Below, piece by piece: positions 36,474 through 47,574 of a DNA stretch of 64,000 nucleotides. Below the pieces are notes generated by a model. It did no database searches. It saw nothing but the letters and a program-made list of their open reading frames with translations, and had not been told where the DNA came from. Source of the DNA: Chitinophaga sp. GTDB lineage: Bacteria; Bacteroidota; Bacteroidia; Chitinophagales; Chitinophagaceae. The first letter of the stretch is position 1. Every line of letters starts with the position of its first letter. The DNA is taken from NCBI RefSeq assembly GCF_017745275.1, contig NZ_JAGHZS010000003.1, forward strand, positions 1-64,000. The letters run 5' to 3'. The position numbers were made by a program, and so were the translations under genes.

Positions 36474-37583
36474 TTGTCCCGAAAAAGCAGGATCCCAATC
36501 TTTCCAAACCGGCTCATACCCCTTCCCTTTCAGCATTTCCGCAATAACCGCTGCACTTCGCTCATCCGAAATTTCAAACTGTTCCAGCGATTGCGCATCT
36601 ACCACGTACCCACCCGGATTGGTTTTGGAAGCCGCACTCATGGCCGTAATACCCAAATGGATAATATGATCCCTGAACGTTTCCTCTTCCCGGGTAGAAA
36701 TGCTAAGTTCTACCTCCTGGTTCAGTAACCGATAGGCACAAATCAACTGCACCAGTTCCCGGTCGGTCATCACTACTTTAGGCGTAAGCCCCCCGGAAAA
36801 TGGCCGCAGGCGTGGAAAAGAAATGCTATACTTCGTTTGCCAGTATGTTTTCTCCAGGTAACCCAGGTGAAGGGCCGTAAAAAAACTGTCGGTTCGCCAG
36901 TCTTCCAGCCCTATCAGTACGCCCAGCCCCATTTTGTGAATACCTGCACGCCCCAGCCGGTCCGGTGTTTCCAGCCGGTACTCAAAGTTCGATTTACGCC
37001 CTTTGGGATGATGCTTTTTATAATCGTCCTGGTGATAGGTTTCCTGGTATACCAGTACGGCATGTAACCCCTCTGCTGTTAATTCCCGGTAGTCCTCCTC
37101 GTCCATCGGTTGCACTTCCATAGAGATGTTCGAGAAATGAGGCCGGAGCAATTGCAGTACTTTTTTGAAGTAGTCGGTGCCTACCTGTTGATGCGCTTCC
37201 CCGGTTACCAGCAACACATGATCGAACCCCATTTCCTTGATAGCAGCTGTTTCCATTAGTATTTCCGCCGGACTGAGAGTTTTCCTTTTGATTTTGTTAT
37301 CTAAACTAAATCCACAATACGTGCAGATATTCTGGCATTCGTTGGAGAGATACATCGGGATGTATAACTGCATGGTGTTACCAAAGCGTTGCCGGGTGAG
37401 GGTGTTACTAATGGCTGCCATTTGTGCGAGGTAAGGCGCCGCCGCCGGTGAAATGAGGGCGGCAAAGTCGTCCAGCGAACGACGTTGATGATGCAACGCC
37501 TGCTCCACATCCCTGGATGTTTTAGCATAGATACCGGCTTTTACCTCGTTCCACTCATACTGATCAAATATGCTTTTAAACAT
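36471..37583 (-). CDS. thiH: 2-iminoacetate synthase
   Basis: Radical-SAM enzyme that cleaves tyrosine to dehydroglycine for the thiazole ring of thiamin. The 370-residue protein has the cluster motif CQNICTYCGF (CxxxCxxC), preceded by LYIPMYLSNEC. The barrel carries VLLVTGEAHQQVGTDYF, SMEVQPMDEEDY and ISFPRLRPFSGG. It is the last gene of the thi operon, 31 bp after thiG. Confidence 0.95.
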   Translation of the reverse strand: MFKSIFDQYEWNEVKAGIYAKTSRDVEQALHHQRRSLDDFAALISPAAAPYLAQMAAISNTLTRQRFGNTMQLYIPMYLSNECQNICTYCGFSLDNKIKRKTLSPAEILMETAAIKEMGFDHVLLVTGEAHQQVGTDYFKKVLQLLRPHFSNISMEVQPMDEEDYRELTAEGLHAVLVYQETYHQDDYKKHHPKGRKSNFEYRLETPDRLGRAGIHKMGLGVLIGLEDWRTDSFFTALHLGYLEKTYWQTKYSISFPRLRPFSGGLTPKVVMTDRELVQLICAYRLLNQEVELSISTREEETFRDHIIHLGITAMSAASKTNPGGYVVDAQSLEQFEISDERSAAVIAEMLKGKGYEPVWKDWDPAFSGQ

Positions 37584-37614
37584 AATGATGGATTAAATAG
37601 ATGATAAAATTGAA

Positions 37615-38388
37615 TTATGCTTCATCCAGGAAAGCAATTAATGGACTGGAGGCAATGGCCTGCTGACTGCTGCCGGGTAAACCGGCTTCATAGGCGATAC
37701 GTCCCGCTTCTACTGCGGCTTTAAATGCTACTGCCATCTGTACCGGGTTACGGGCAACGGCAATCGCGGTATTCACCAACACCGCGCTGGCACCCATTTC
37801 CATGGCCTGTGCTGCATGAGAAGGGGCGCCAATACCTGCGTCTACAATCACAGGAATATTGCTTTGCGCAATAATGATTTCCAGGAAATCGGCGGTTTTT
37901 AGTCCTTTGTTACTGCCTATGGGAGAGCCTAAAGGCATGACAGCAGCGGTCCCTACTTCCTCCAGCCGCTTGCATAACACGGGGTCTGCATGCACATAAG
38001 GCAATACGATGAATCCCAGCTTTACCAGCTCTGTAGCCGCTAGCAGGGTTTCTACCGGATCCGGCATCAGGTAGCGGGGATCAGGATGTATTTCCAGCTT
38101 GATCCAGTTGGTTTCAAGTGCTTCCCTGGCCAGTTGTGCTGCATATACCGCTTCTTTGGCCGTACGTACGCCGGAGGTATTGGGTAACAGGTTGAGTTGC
38201 GGATGTTGCAGGTGCTGCAGCATATCATCTGCTTTGTTATCCATTTCCACCCGTTTGAGCGCCACCGTCACCAGCTCGCTACCCGAAGCCAGTAGTGCGC
38301 TTTCCATGATATCGGGAGAAGAAAACTTGCCGGTACCGGTAAACAACCGGGATGAAAACTGCTTGCCGGCGATGATTAGAGGCTCCAT
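37615..38388 (-). CDS. thiG: Thiazole synthase
   Basis: Forms the thiazole phosphate from dehydroglycine, deoxyxylulose phosphate and ThiS-thiocarboxylate. The 257-residue TIM barrel has [23 protein letters not shown] (candidate Schiff-base lysine region), then [32 protein letters not shown] and [20 protein letters not shown]. Its start overlaps the end of thiE by 13 bp, suggesting coupled translation. Confidence 0.96.
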   Translation of the reverse strand: MEPLIIAGKQFSSRLFTGTGKFSSPDIMESALLASGSELVTVALKRVEMDNKADDMLQHLQHPQLNLLPNTSGVRTAKEAVYAAQLAREALETNWIKLEIHPDPRYLMPDPVETLLAATELVKLGFIVLPYVHADPVLCKRLEEVGTAAVMPLGSPIGSNKGLKTADFLEIIIAQSNIPVIVDAGIGAPSHAAQAMEMGASAVLVNTAIAVARNPVQMAVAFKAAVEAGRIAYEAGLPGSSQQAIASSPLIAFLDEA

Positions 38389-39008
38389 GTAGGGGTATGG
38401 TTTAACTGTTGATGAATATGATGAACGATATTTTGCTTGTCCATGGCCTGCGTAACAAGACCGCTTACAGCAATACCGTGTACGCCGGCTTCCATCAGGG
38501 CCGGGATGTCATCCAGCAAAATGCCGCCGATGGCAATAACGGGGACGGCTATATTCCTTTCTTTTAACGCCTGTAAAATTTGCTGATAGCCGGCCAGACC
38601 CAGTATAGGACTCAGGTTTTGTTTGGTAGTAGTGAACCTGTAAGGCCCCACGCCTACATAACTGGCGCCATCTGTTACGTGTTGAAGAATGTCGTCGAGA
38701 GTATTGGCGGTGCCACCGACTATTATGTTGTTGCCGGTGATGGCCCTGGCAGCGGCTACTGTCATATCCAGGCGGCCTACGTGTACGCCTGTGGCGCCCA
38801 CTGCCACTGCAATATGTGGGTAGTCGTTGATGATCAACGATGCTTTATATTGGTCGCAGATTTTTTTTACCGCTTCGGCTGCCGGTAAAACAGTGTCGGG
38901 TGTTTCGTTTTTGATGCGCAACTGGATCCATTTACAGCCGGCATCGAGTGCCGCGGTAATGTTGCCAATATGGTCCGGTTGCGATATGTAGTGCAATTTG
39001 CTGATCAT
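38376..39008 (-). CDS. thiE: Thiamin phosphate synthase
   Basis: Joins the pyrimidine and thiazole phosphates. The 210-residue barrel has [28 protein letters not shown] followed by GRLD, GGTANT, and [16 protein letters not shown] with the TxTK loop that marks true ThiE, then PVIAIGGI. Its start overlaps the thiD stop by 4 bp. A second, TenI-like ThiE paralogue is encoded two genes upstream. Confidence 0.92.
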   Translation of the reverse strand: MISKLHYISQPDHIGNITAALDAGCKWIQLRIKNETPDTVLPAAEAVKKICDQYKASLIINDYPHIAVAVGATGVHVGRLDMTVAAARAITGNNIIVGGTANTLDDILQHVTDGASYVGVGPYRFTTTKQNLSPILGLAGYQQILQALKERNIAVPVIAIGGILLDDIPALMEAGVHGIAVSGLVTQAMDKQNIVHHIHQQLNHTPTWSL

Positions 39009-39757
39009 ATGTAATGATATCCTGTTAATGATGAATGACTGGCCAGCAGCTTTTCCGTATAGGTTTTGCCGTTAGCACATGCGTCGTGTAATGATTGGCC
39101 GTTGGCCAGGCCGGCGGTAATGGCAGCTGATAATACACAACCGGAGCCGTGTTTGGGATATACTTTCTTTAATACCGGTTCAAAGCTATGTATCACATCC
39201 CCGGTGTATAAAGTATCATATCCCGGCTTGTTTTTATGATGTCCGCCCTTCAGCAATACTGCGCACCATTCAGATAATTTCCTGGCGGCGGCTTCGCCGT
39301 CTGTGAGCCCTGTTAACGCCAACGCCTCATCGTAGTTAGGGGTAAGCAGGTATAACTCTGGTAGCAACTCTTTCCAGGCCTGCTGTTGTATATGGCCATG
39401 GAAAGTAAAGCCTGCAGATGCTTTCAGGACGGGATCCAGGATAATACGGATACCGGGCGACATTAACTTCACCTGCCTCACTAATTCCAGTAGCGACTGA
39501 ATATCTGCCATGATCCCGATTTTGCAATACCGGAGCAAATCGTTTCCCAGCAAGGGTTTCGCCTGTGCCAGTATATGCGTTACCGATAGCCACTCTACAG
39601 ATACAAATTGTTCAGGAGTTTGCACCGTAAGGGCGGTACATACGCCATAGCCGGTTACCCGGTGTTGTTCGAAAGTTTTAATGTCTGCCAGTAAACCTGC
39701 GCCCCCACTGGGATCCAGACCGGCAAAGCTCATCACGTAAGGTCGCTCTTGTTCCAT
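39005..39757 (-). CDS. thiD: Hydroxymethylpyrimidine (phosphate) kinase
   Basis: Phosphorylates HMP and HMP-P before coupling by ThiE. The 250-residue ribokinase-like protein has SFAGLDPSGGAGLLADIKTF, TALTVQTPE, IILDPVLKASAG, LTPNYDEALALTG, and the catalytic end KHGSGCVLSAAITAGLANG. Its start overlaps the TenI-like gene by 25 bp. Confidence 0.94.
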   Translation of the reverse strand: MEQERPYVMSFAGLDPSGGAGLLADIKTFEQHRVTGYGVCTALTVQTPEQFVSVEWLSVTHILAQAKPLLGNDLLRYCKIGIMADIQSLLELVRQVKLMSPGIRIILDPVLKASAGFTFHGHIQQQAWKELLPELYLLTPNYDEALALTGLTDGEAAARKLSEWCAVLLKGGHHKNKPGYDTLYTGDVIHSFEPVLKKVYPKHGSGCVLSAAITAGLANGQSLHDACANGKTYTEKLLASHSSLTGYHYI

Positions 39758-40314
39758 AATTCCTGAATGCGATAATAATTTTCGACGGCTTTCGCCGGCG
39801 TTTGCCAGACGGCGCCCAGTAAAGCGGCGCCATCAAACTGCCATTTTTTTAATGAGATGATATTGGTATGGTCCACACCGCCTAAAGCAAGTACCGGCCG
39901 GTGGTCTTTGTTGGTCAGCGTACCTGCCGCCCTGCCGGTATAGCCGGGTTTGGAAATGCTATCGAATACCGGGCTTAACAGCAAAACTGAATAACGTTTA
40001 CTCATTACCGTTATTTCGTCTGCCGAGTGTATGCCGATGCTGTTTTCTGAGTATGCTGCAGCAGCATGAAAGGTATTGGCAGCTTTGCTCCAATGTACGC
40101 CGGCCAGCCCGTATTCTGTTGCCAGCAGAGGCTCATCGCGGATCAGCAGCCGGCCGTAATAGTCCGGAGGAATACCTTCCAGCAGTGCCCGGTACTGTTC
40201 CTGTGTCCATCCCGGTTTTCTGAGCACTACCCGCGAAGCCCCGGCTGATAATAGCCCGGATATTATCTGTACTTCTTCGTGTATACGTTCAGGTGATGTG
40301 ATGACCCAAATCAA
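39733..40314 (-). CDS. TenI-like thiamin phosphate synthase paralogue
   Basis: A 193-residue ThiE/TenI-fold protein. It has VVLRKPGWTQEQYRALLEGI, LLIRDEPLLATEYGLAGVHW, GIHSADEI, LLLSPVFDSISKPGY and LALGGVD. The SPVFDSISKPGY loop is TenI-like rather than the TxTK loop of ThiE. TenI catalyses aromatisation of the thiazole, so it may act as the thiazole tautomerase; a second coupling enzyme is less likely. It is embedded in the thi operon between thiC and thiD. Confidence 0.8.
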   Translation of the reverse strand: MIWVITSPERIHEEVQIISGLLSAGASRVVLRKPGWTQEQYRALLEGIPPDYYGRLLIRDEPLLATEYGLAGVHWSKAANTFHAAAAYSENSIGIHSADEITVMSKRYSVLLLSPVFDSISKPGYTGRAAGTLTNKDHRPVLALGGVDHTNIISLKKWQFDGAALLGAVWQTPAKAVENYYRIQELWNKSDLT

Positions 40315-40334
40315 AATTGTTTTTTTGAATGTAG

Positions 40335-42275
<1,941 letters not shown>

Positions 42276-42479
42276 TTAGCCGCCTTGTGTGGCCCGGATA
42301 ATAGTAATATTATCTGCAGCTGACAACGATTGGTTTTCCCAATGAATTTTGGGTATTACCTGGTTGTTAACGGCAACTGCGATGCCTTTTTGAGCAGAGA
42401 GTTGAATAAACTGTAAGAGTGCAGCAATGGTTGTTCCTGGCTGCACCGCATAAAGTTTATTGTTTACATGCACTTCCAT
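42276..42479 (-). CDS. thiS: Sulfur carrier protein ThiS
   Basis: A 67-residue ubiquitin-like protein (MEVHVNNKLYAVQPGTTIAA start) ending in RATQGG. The terminal Gly-Gly is the residue pair that is adenylated and thiocarboxylated. It is the first gene after the TPP riboswitch. No ThiF-type activating enzyme is encoded in the window. Confidence 0.93.
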   Translation of the reverse strand: MEVHVNNKLYAVQPGTTIAALLQFIQLSAQKGIAVAVNNQVIPKIHWENQSLSAADNITIIRATQGG

Positions 42480-42545
42480 GTTGAATTGGAATTAAGGTGA
42501 AACAATAAACTTTAAGGATGTGGAAGATGAGAAAGGTTCAGTTAC

Positions 42546-42637
42546 TTTTCCCTACGGCAGTCCGAACTGCTTCAGGTACTGAGGGTATCATCTCAGTTTA
42601 TCCGCCGGTAAGGTGGATAAACACCCCTAAAGTGTGG
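42546..42637 (-). promoter_or_regulatory. TPP riboswitch (THI element)
   Basis: On the minus strand the conserved parts occur in order: CACTTTAGGGGTG, CTGAGATGATACCC, ACCTGAAGCAGTTCGGACTG, and CCGTAGGGAA. This is the thiamin pyrophosphate aptamer. It ends about 66 bp before the thiS start and is expected to lower expression of the seven-gene thi operon when TPP is plentiful. No terminator hairpin is evident between it and thiS, so translational control is the likelier mode. Confidence 0.97.
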
Positions 42638-42662
42638 ACGTAAAAGTAAGGCAATTTTTTAG

Positions 42663-42761
42663 AAATTGCGAATTACAAATTACGAATTACGGATTTGTGA
42701 GGAGATCATTTGCTTTTATCTTCTCACAAATCCGTAATTCGTAATTTGTAATTCGTAATTT
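42663..42761. repeat. AATTACn heptad hairpin element in a divergent promoter region
   Basis: Arms 42663-42706 and 42718-42761 are 44-bp reverse complements with two mismatches and an 11-nt loop. The left arm consists of 7-nt units AATTGCG, AATTACA, AATTACG, AATTACG, then GATTTGTGAG. It lies between the thi riboswitch and the divergent lipocalin-like gene, 6 bp before that gene's ATG. Unlike most copies it is at 5' ends. Confidence 0.92.
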
Positions 42762-42767
42762 TAAAGC

Positions 42768-43244
42768 ATGGTAAGAATCAATTTAGTGTGTTTATTGATA
42801 TTAGCTGTGGCGTGTAATGGAGGAAAACATAAGGAAGAGAATAAGGAGGAGTTGTATAATGATAGCAGCCTGGTTAGTATCGCAGACAGCAGTAATGCCG
42901 GCATTACTGACAGCATCGCTGCTGTTGCGGATACGCTGCATGTGGATGCAGCTAAGCTCATAGGGATGTGGATTCAGCCTGTAGCAGGCCTGGATAAGGA
43001 AATGCAGGGTTTTCAACTAAGAAAGAACGGAACTGCCAGGTCCATTAACATGTATACACTGGTATACGAGAAATGGAGGTTGACGCACGACACCTTGTTA
43101 TTATGGAATCATTCCGAAGGTGTAAAAGACACGTCCACTATTGTGGATACGACTATTATTAAAGAACTGTCAGATACTTCGCTGGTATTATTTCCTGTAA
43201 AGGCCGCTGAGGGCTATGTGGAAAAATACCATAAACGGAACTAA
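42768..43244 (+). CDS. Lipocalin-like lipoprotein
   Basis: A 158-residue lipoprotein (VRINLVCLLILAVAC, lipobox AVAC, Cys16). The mature domain has LIGMWIQPVAGLDKEMQGFQ, then NGTARSINMYTLVYEKWRLT and DTLLLWNHSEG. This matches the Bacteroidota lipocalin-like family (Lipocalin_3), whose function is unknown. The ATG is 6 bp after a long inverted repeat, leaving little room for a promoter outside the repeat. Confidence 0.78.
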   Translation: MVRINLVCLLILAVACNGGKHKEENKEELYNDSSLVSIADSSNAGITDSIAAVADTLHVDAAKLIGMWIQPVAGLDKEMQGFQLRKNGTARSINMYTLVYEKWRLTHDTLLLWNHSEGVKDTSTIVDTTIIKELSDTSLVLFPVKAAEGYVEKYHKRN

Positions 43245-43245
43245 A

Positions 43246-43500
43246 TCAGTTATACAGTTGCCATAATCCTACGAGGCAGGCTACTACTGCCATGAATATA
43301 CCTGCGGCGGCGAGTTGCATATCGTCGATATTTTTTCTTCCGATAAATAAAGAGATAAGACCTAATACGATCGCTACGGAACCGGCGGTAACGGCATAGC
43401 TGGGCGTTTTGGTGGTGAAGGCGAATGCGGCCGATAATACACCAATAATGAGCGCTGATACGCAGGCTGTTTTAGTCAGAGCTGTTGAGTGTTGTTGCAT
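43246..43500 (-). CDS. Small membrane protein of unknown function
   Basis: An 84-residue protein with three hydrophobic helices (ACVSALIIGVLSAAFAF, VTAGSVAIVLGLISLFI, AAAGIFMAVVACLVGLW). No family is recognised. It is convergent with the lipocalin-like gene, stop to stop 1 bp apart, and 42 bp downstream of the hydroxylase gene on the same strand. Confidence 0.65.
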   Translation of the reverse strand: MQQHSTALTKTACVSALIIGVLSAAFAFTTKTPSYAVTAGSVAIVLGLISLFIGRKNIDDMQLAAAGIFMAVVACLVGLWQLYN

Positions 43501-43542
43501 ATGTATTCGAGTTTTAAAAACAGGTGAAGGATAAAAATTTGC

Positions 43543-44382
43543 TTATAGGTTGTGATGTTGACTGCTTACTTTTTCTGCTGCCACTCCGGTAGTTTCCCAG
43601 GGCACTTTTAACAGGGGGCCTATTCCCTGGTAACGGGGATCCTGGTATTCATCTAAACCATAACGAATGGAAAGGGTATCGGGCACTTTCACGAAGGTGC
43701 CGAAGATCCGGTCCCATATAGAAAATATATTGGCATAATTGGCGTCTGTTTGAGGTTGGTAATGGCTGTGGTGTACCTTGTGCATGTCGGGTGATACAAT
43801 GATCCAGCTGAGTGCATTATCCAGCCATTGCGGCAGGTGGATATTGGCGTGGCTGAACTGTGAAAACACGACCGACAGGCTTTGATACAACATGATCATC
43901 CAGAAGGGAACACCCAGTATAAGGATGGACGCAAAGAGCGCGATGATCCGGAACAGGCTTTCCACCGGATGGTGCCTGAGGGCAGTGGTAGCGTCTATCT
44001 CTGTATCTATATGATGTATTTTATGGAATTGCCACATCCATGCAGTTTTATGTTGTACCCAGTGAATGAGCCATGCGGCGAAAAAGTCCAGCAACATTAT
44101 GGCCAGTACTGCATGTAACCACAGCGGAAGCTGTACCAGGTATAGGAGCCCAAACCGGTTGGTGCTGGTCCATTGTGAGGCTTTAACAATAAGAAAAGCC
44201 AGCCCTGTGTTTACGATTACGGTGGTAAGGGTAAAGAACAGGTTAGTACCCGCGTGTTTATAGCGATTGCCGCCAAAGCGGAATCTTGGTACCATGCCTT
44301 CCAGTATCCATAATAACAGGAGTCCTCCCACTAAAATAGCCGTACGGTAAACAGATGGAATATGTTCAAAAAAGCTTACCAT
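43543..44382 (-). CDS. Sterol desaturase/fatty acid hydroxylase family protein
   Basis: A 279-residue membrane di-iron enzyme. The histidine boxes are HWVQHK, HKIHHIDTEIDATTALRHHP, and HKVHHSHYQPQTDANY, embedded between four or five hydrophobic segments. Family members hydroxylate or desaturate lipids, carotenoids or sterols. A lipid or hopanoid-type substrate is possible but not shown. The gene stands alone upstream of a small membrane protein gene. Confidence 0.9.
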   Translation of the reverse strand: MVSFFEHIPSVYRTAILVGGLLLLWILEGMVPRFRFGGNRYKHAGTNLFFTLTTVIVNTGLAFLIVKASQWTSTNRFGLLYLVQLPLWLHAVLAIMLLDFFAAWLIHWVQHKTAWMWQFHKIHHIDTEIDATTALRHHPVESLFRIIALFASILILGVPFWMIMLYQSLSVVFSQFSHANIHLPQWLDNALSWIIVSPDMHKVHHSHYQPQTDANYANIFSIWDRIFGTFVKVPDTLSIRYGLDEYQDPRYQGIGPLLKVPWETTGVAAEKVSSQHHNL

Positions 44383-44599
44383 AAAAGGTAATTATATATA
44401 GTTGTACTAATACTTCGCTTTATTGGTTTTCCTGACCAGGCCAACAAAATCTATACGGAGGATACGGGGAAGTGATATTGTAATATAATACACAGCACAT
44501 ATATGCGTTACTGTTATTATCTCTGCGTTACGGTCCTGAACCTGGCGGGTGAGTTTCTCCCCCTGATTCCAATGAAAAATTACAACTATTTAGGGAATA

Positions 44600-44619
44600 A
44601 TAAAAGGCTCTTTTGAGCC
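44600..44619 (-). terminator. Terminator hairpin downstream of dnaN and its repeat
   Basis: On the minus strand GGCTC-AAAA-GAGCC is followed by TTTTATTATT. It is about 190 bp after the dnaN stop, beyond the heptad hairpin at 44674-44802. The hairpin element therefore seems to lie inside the dnaN 3' UTR. The remaining gap to 44383 is plain intergenic sequence. Confidence 0.7.
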
Positions 44620-44673
44620 ATGGATAAAGAAAATAGCAAGCTCCTGGGGAGTATCGTATTATATATTACTTTA

Positions 44674-44802
44674 AAGCTAAAAGCATAAAGCTGAAAGCAA
44701 AAAGCTATAAAAGCGAATGACCTAAGCGGGTATTTTCATTACTCATCCGCTTAGGTCATTCGCTTTTATAGCTTTTTGCTTTCAGCTTTATGCTTTTAGC
44801 TT
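44674..44802. repeat. AAGCnnA heptad hairpin element downstream of dnaN
   Basis: Arms 44674-44729 and 44747-44802 are perfect 56-bp reverse complements. The left arm reads AAGCTAA, AAGCATA, AAGCTGA, AAGCAAA, AAGCTAT, AAAAGCG, AATGACC, TAAGCGG. The loop is 17 nt, GTATTTTCATTACTCAT. The right arm ends 5 bp from the dnaN stop codon and nearly equals the partial arm at window start. Confidence 0.97.
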
Positions 44803-44807
44803 AATCT

Positions 44808-45926
44808 TTAGTTATTCAGCATCAGTGGCATTACCAGCATCAGCAGATCTTCGTTTTCTTCTTTTTCAGAAGGACGGAGAATACCTGCTTTGGTGGCGGT
44901 AGCGAGGTCGATAGAGATTTCATCGCCTTCTGCTGCGTTCAACATTTCGATGAGGAATTTCGCATTAAAAGCAATTTGCATATCATCACCGGTGTACTGG
45001 CAGCTCATGCGCTCATTACCTTCGAAAGAGAAATCCACATCCTGTGCAGAGAGTTGTAATTCGCTGCCGGTGATGCTGAGGGCTACCTGGTTGGTGCTCT
45101 TATTAGCGAACACGCCTACACGTTTTAACGCATTCTGGAAGTCGCTTTTTACCACGGTGAGGCGGTAAGGATTATCTTTTGGTATAACCACCTTATAGTC
45201 AGGGAAACGGGCGTCAATGAGGCGGCAGATCATCTGGGCGCCTTCGTGCTGCACGAAGAAGTGGTTCTGGCTATAAGCGATTTTAATTGGTGTTTCGTTA
45301 TCCGGCAGGGCAGATTTCAGCAGGTTCAGCGGCTTTTTAGGTACGATGAAGCTGTCTGCCTGTGGAGAGGTAACGTCTGTTCTTACATATTTCACCAGGC
45401 GATGTGCATCGGTGGCTACGAAAGTAAGGCTGCCTGGAGCGATTTCGAAGAATACGCCGGTCATCGCAGGGCGCAGATCATCGTTGCTCACTGCAAACAG
45501 GGTTTTATTGATAGCGGTTACCAGGCCTGTGGCAGACATGGTAAAAGACGTGGTGTCGTCAGCAGCAGGTTCTTTCGGGAAGTTTTCCGGATTTTCGCCC
45601 ATTACCTTGTACTTACCATTGTCTGAAGTAATTTCTACCGCGTAGGAATTAAGGTCAATGTGGAAAGTGAGGGGCTGGTCAGGCAGATTTTTGAGAGAAT
45701 CCATCAGGATTTTTGCCGGGATACAGATACGACCGCTTTCCTTGGCTTCCACCTCCAGCTTCACCCGCATAACAGTTTCCAGGTCAGTAGCAACTACAGT
45801 CAGTTCGTTTTTGTCAATCAGGAATAGGAAATCCTCCAGTATAGGCAATACTGTGTTGGAATTGATAACCCCGCTGATCTGTTGTAATTGTTTTAATAAA
45901 GTAGAGGAAGAAACAATAAATTTCAT
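44808..45926 (-). CDS. dnaN: DNA polymerase III beta subunit (sliding clamp)
   Basis: Ring-shaped processivity clamp of the replicase. The 372-residue protein has the three clamp domains. It begins MKFIVSSSTLLKQLQQISGV with NTVLPILEDFLFLI, then FVATDAHRLVKY in the middle domain and LMLVMPLMLNN at the C-terminus, as in other beta subunits (MP(M/V)RL-like end). It is not next to dnaA here, and a 384-bp region separates it from the divergent aminotransferase gene. Confidence 0.96.
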   Translation of the reverse strand: MKFIVSSSTLLKQLQQISGVINSNTVLPILEDFLFLIDKNELTVVATDLETVMRVKLEVEAKESGRICIPAKILMDSLKNLPDQPLTFHIDLNSYAVEITSDNGKYKVMGENPENFPKEPAADDTTSFTMSATGLVTAINKTLFAVSNDDLRPAMTGVFFEIAPGSLTFVATDAHRLVKYVRTDVTSPQADSFIVPKKPLNLLKSALPDNETPIKIAYSQNHFFVQHEGAQMICRLIDARFPDYKVVIPKDNPYRLTVVKSDFQNALKRVGVFANKSTNQVALSITGSELQLSAQDVDFSFEGNERMSCQYTGDDMQIAFNAKFLIEMLNAAEGDEISIDLATATKAGILRPSEKEENEDLLMLVMPLMLNN

Positions 45927-46258
45927 GAGTTATATAAGTTTGCTTATCATTTTTTGTTCTTGGGTAACCATTAAGGCAGGTGGCCTGATTCACATGTTAC
46001 CTTGCATAAAAGGTCAAATGTACTGTAAACAAAGATAGAAAGTTTTGTCATTCTCCCTAATTTCATCACATCTTATACACTAAGATAACGCGGTTTTACA
46101 CAACGATTTGTGAGCCTCCAAACATTTGTTTTTAATATAATACTAAACAAAAAGACAGAAAAAATGGATTTTGTTTAGATAAGACATAATATCTCGTCTT
46201 GATTATTGAATAATGTGAAAAGAATTCCCCGATTCTTTTAAATTATCTTCAAATCGGT

Positions 46259-46266
46259 TACTTTTG
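46259..46266 (+). promoter_or_regulatory. -7 promoter box of the aminotransferase gene
   Basis: TACTTTTG fits TAnnTTTG, 44 bp before the ATG at 46311. A T-rich string (TTCTTTTAAATT) lies in the -33 region. The 384-bp gap 45927-46310 otherwise holds only AT-rich sequence and presumably the dnaN promoter. Confidence 0.6.
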
Positions 46267-46310
46267 CCGCGCTAAAAAAAATTATTCCAAACCAACAAAA
46301 AAAGCAGGTT

Positions 46311-47570
46311 ATGAAACTGTCTCATTTAGCCGAAACACTGATTGGATCCGAAATCATTAAGTTAGCAGCTGAAATAAAGGAGAAACAGGCCAAGGGTGAG
46401 AAGATTTACAATTTCACCATAGGCGATTTTGACCCGAAGGTATTTCCCATCCCGGTTGAATTTGAACAGGAAATCATAACAGCCTATAAGGAGCACCTCA
46501 CTAACTACCCTCCTGCTGATGGTATCGCGGAGTTAAGACAGGCAGTAGGTGATTTTATAGCTGAGCGTGAAGGTCTCTCCTACGATCCAGCCAAGGAAAT
46601 CGTGATTTCCTGCGGTGGTCGTCCTATCATTTATGCTACGTTCAGAACTATCCTGGACCGTGGTGAAAAAGTAGTGTATGCTACTCCTTCCTGGAACAAT
46701 AACCACTACACCCACTTCCTGGAAGCAGAACACGTAGTGTTGGAAACCAAACCGGAAAACTTCTTCATGCCTACCGCGGCTGAACTGAAGCCACTGCTGA
46801 AAGGAGCTAACCTCCTGGCGCTTTGCTCTCCGCAAAACCCTACCGGTACTGCCTTTGGCAAACAACAACTGGAAGAAATCTGCGACCTCGTGATCGCAGA
46901 AAATAAAAGCAGGGGTGCCGACGAAAAGCCACTCTACGTGCTGTTCGACCAGATGTACTGGGTACTCACCTTCGGTGAAACTCACCACTACAACCCGGTT
47001 TCTCTCCGTCCTGAAATGAAAGACTATACTGTGTTCATTGATGGTATGAGTAAAGCCTTCGCCGCTACCGGCGTAAGAGTGGGTTGGGCTTTAGGACCCG
47101 CACATGTAATCGGTAAAATGAAATCTATTCTCTCTCACGTAGGTGCCTGGAGCCCAATGGCAGAACAAAAAGCAGCTGCCCGCTACCTGGTACAGAAAGA
47201 GAATGTAAATACTTACCTGAAACACTTTAAAGGTGAAATCGAAGAAAGACTGGTAAAAATATACCAGGGCTTCGATAAGCTGAAAAATGCCGGCCACCAG
47301 GTAGAAGCTATTGCACCACAGGCTGCTATTTACCTGACCGTTAAGTTTGACCTCGTAGGTAAGAAAACTGCTGAAGGTACTGTCCTCGCTGATCAGGCTG
47401 CTGTTACTTCTTACATCCTGAATGAAGCGAAGCTGGCCCTGGTACCGTTCTATGCCTTCGGATCTGCTAAAAATTCTCCGTGGTACCGCCTCAGCGTTGG
47501 TACTTGCGTAAAAGAAGAGATCCCGGCAATGTTCGAAAAACTGCAGGCGGCACTGGAAAAGTTGGCCTAA
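46311..47570 (+). CDS. PLP-dependent class I aminotransferase (aspartate aminotransferase-like)
   Basis: A 419-residue fold-type I aminotransferase. It has NFTIGDFDPKVFPIP, YPPADGIAELRQAVGDFIAE, SPQNPTGTAF, and the lysine motif DGMSKAFAATGVRVGW with Lys248 as the Schiff-base residue. YRLSVGTC near the C-terminus holds the substrate-carboxylate arginine. Aspartate, aromatic or related amino acids are possible substrates. It has its own -7 promoter box and is followed by a long hairpin element. Confidence 0.9.
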   Translation: MKLSHLAETLIGSEIIKLAAEIKEKQAKGEKIYNFTIGDFDPKVFPIPVEFEQEIITAYKEHLTNYPPADGIAELRQAVGDFIAEREGLSYDPAKEIVISCGGRPIIYATFRTILDRGEKVVYATPSWNNNHYTHFLEAEHVVLETKPENFFMPTAAELKPLLKGANLLALCSPQNPTGTAFGKQQLEEICDLVIAENKSRGADEKPLYVLFDQMYWVLTFGETHHYNPVSLRPEMKDYTVFIDGMSKAFAATGVRVGWALGPAHVIGKMKSILSHVGAWSPMAEQKAAARYLVQKENVNTYLKHFKGEIEERLVKIYQGFDKLKNAGHQVEAIAPQAAIYLTVKFDLVGKKTAEGTVLADQAAVTSYILNEAKLALVPFYAFGSAKNSPWYRLSVGTCVKEEIPAMFEKLQAALEKLA

Positions 47571-47574
47571 AAAT

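Noticed and set aside
36263..36517. Minus-strand 84-codon frame overlapping the thiH end
   Set aside because: Runs out of frame through the thiH stop and the terminator; no recognisable domain.
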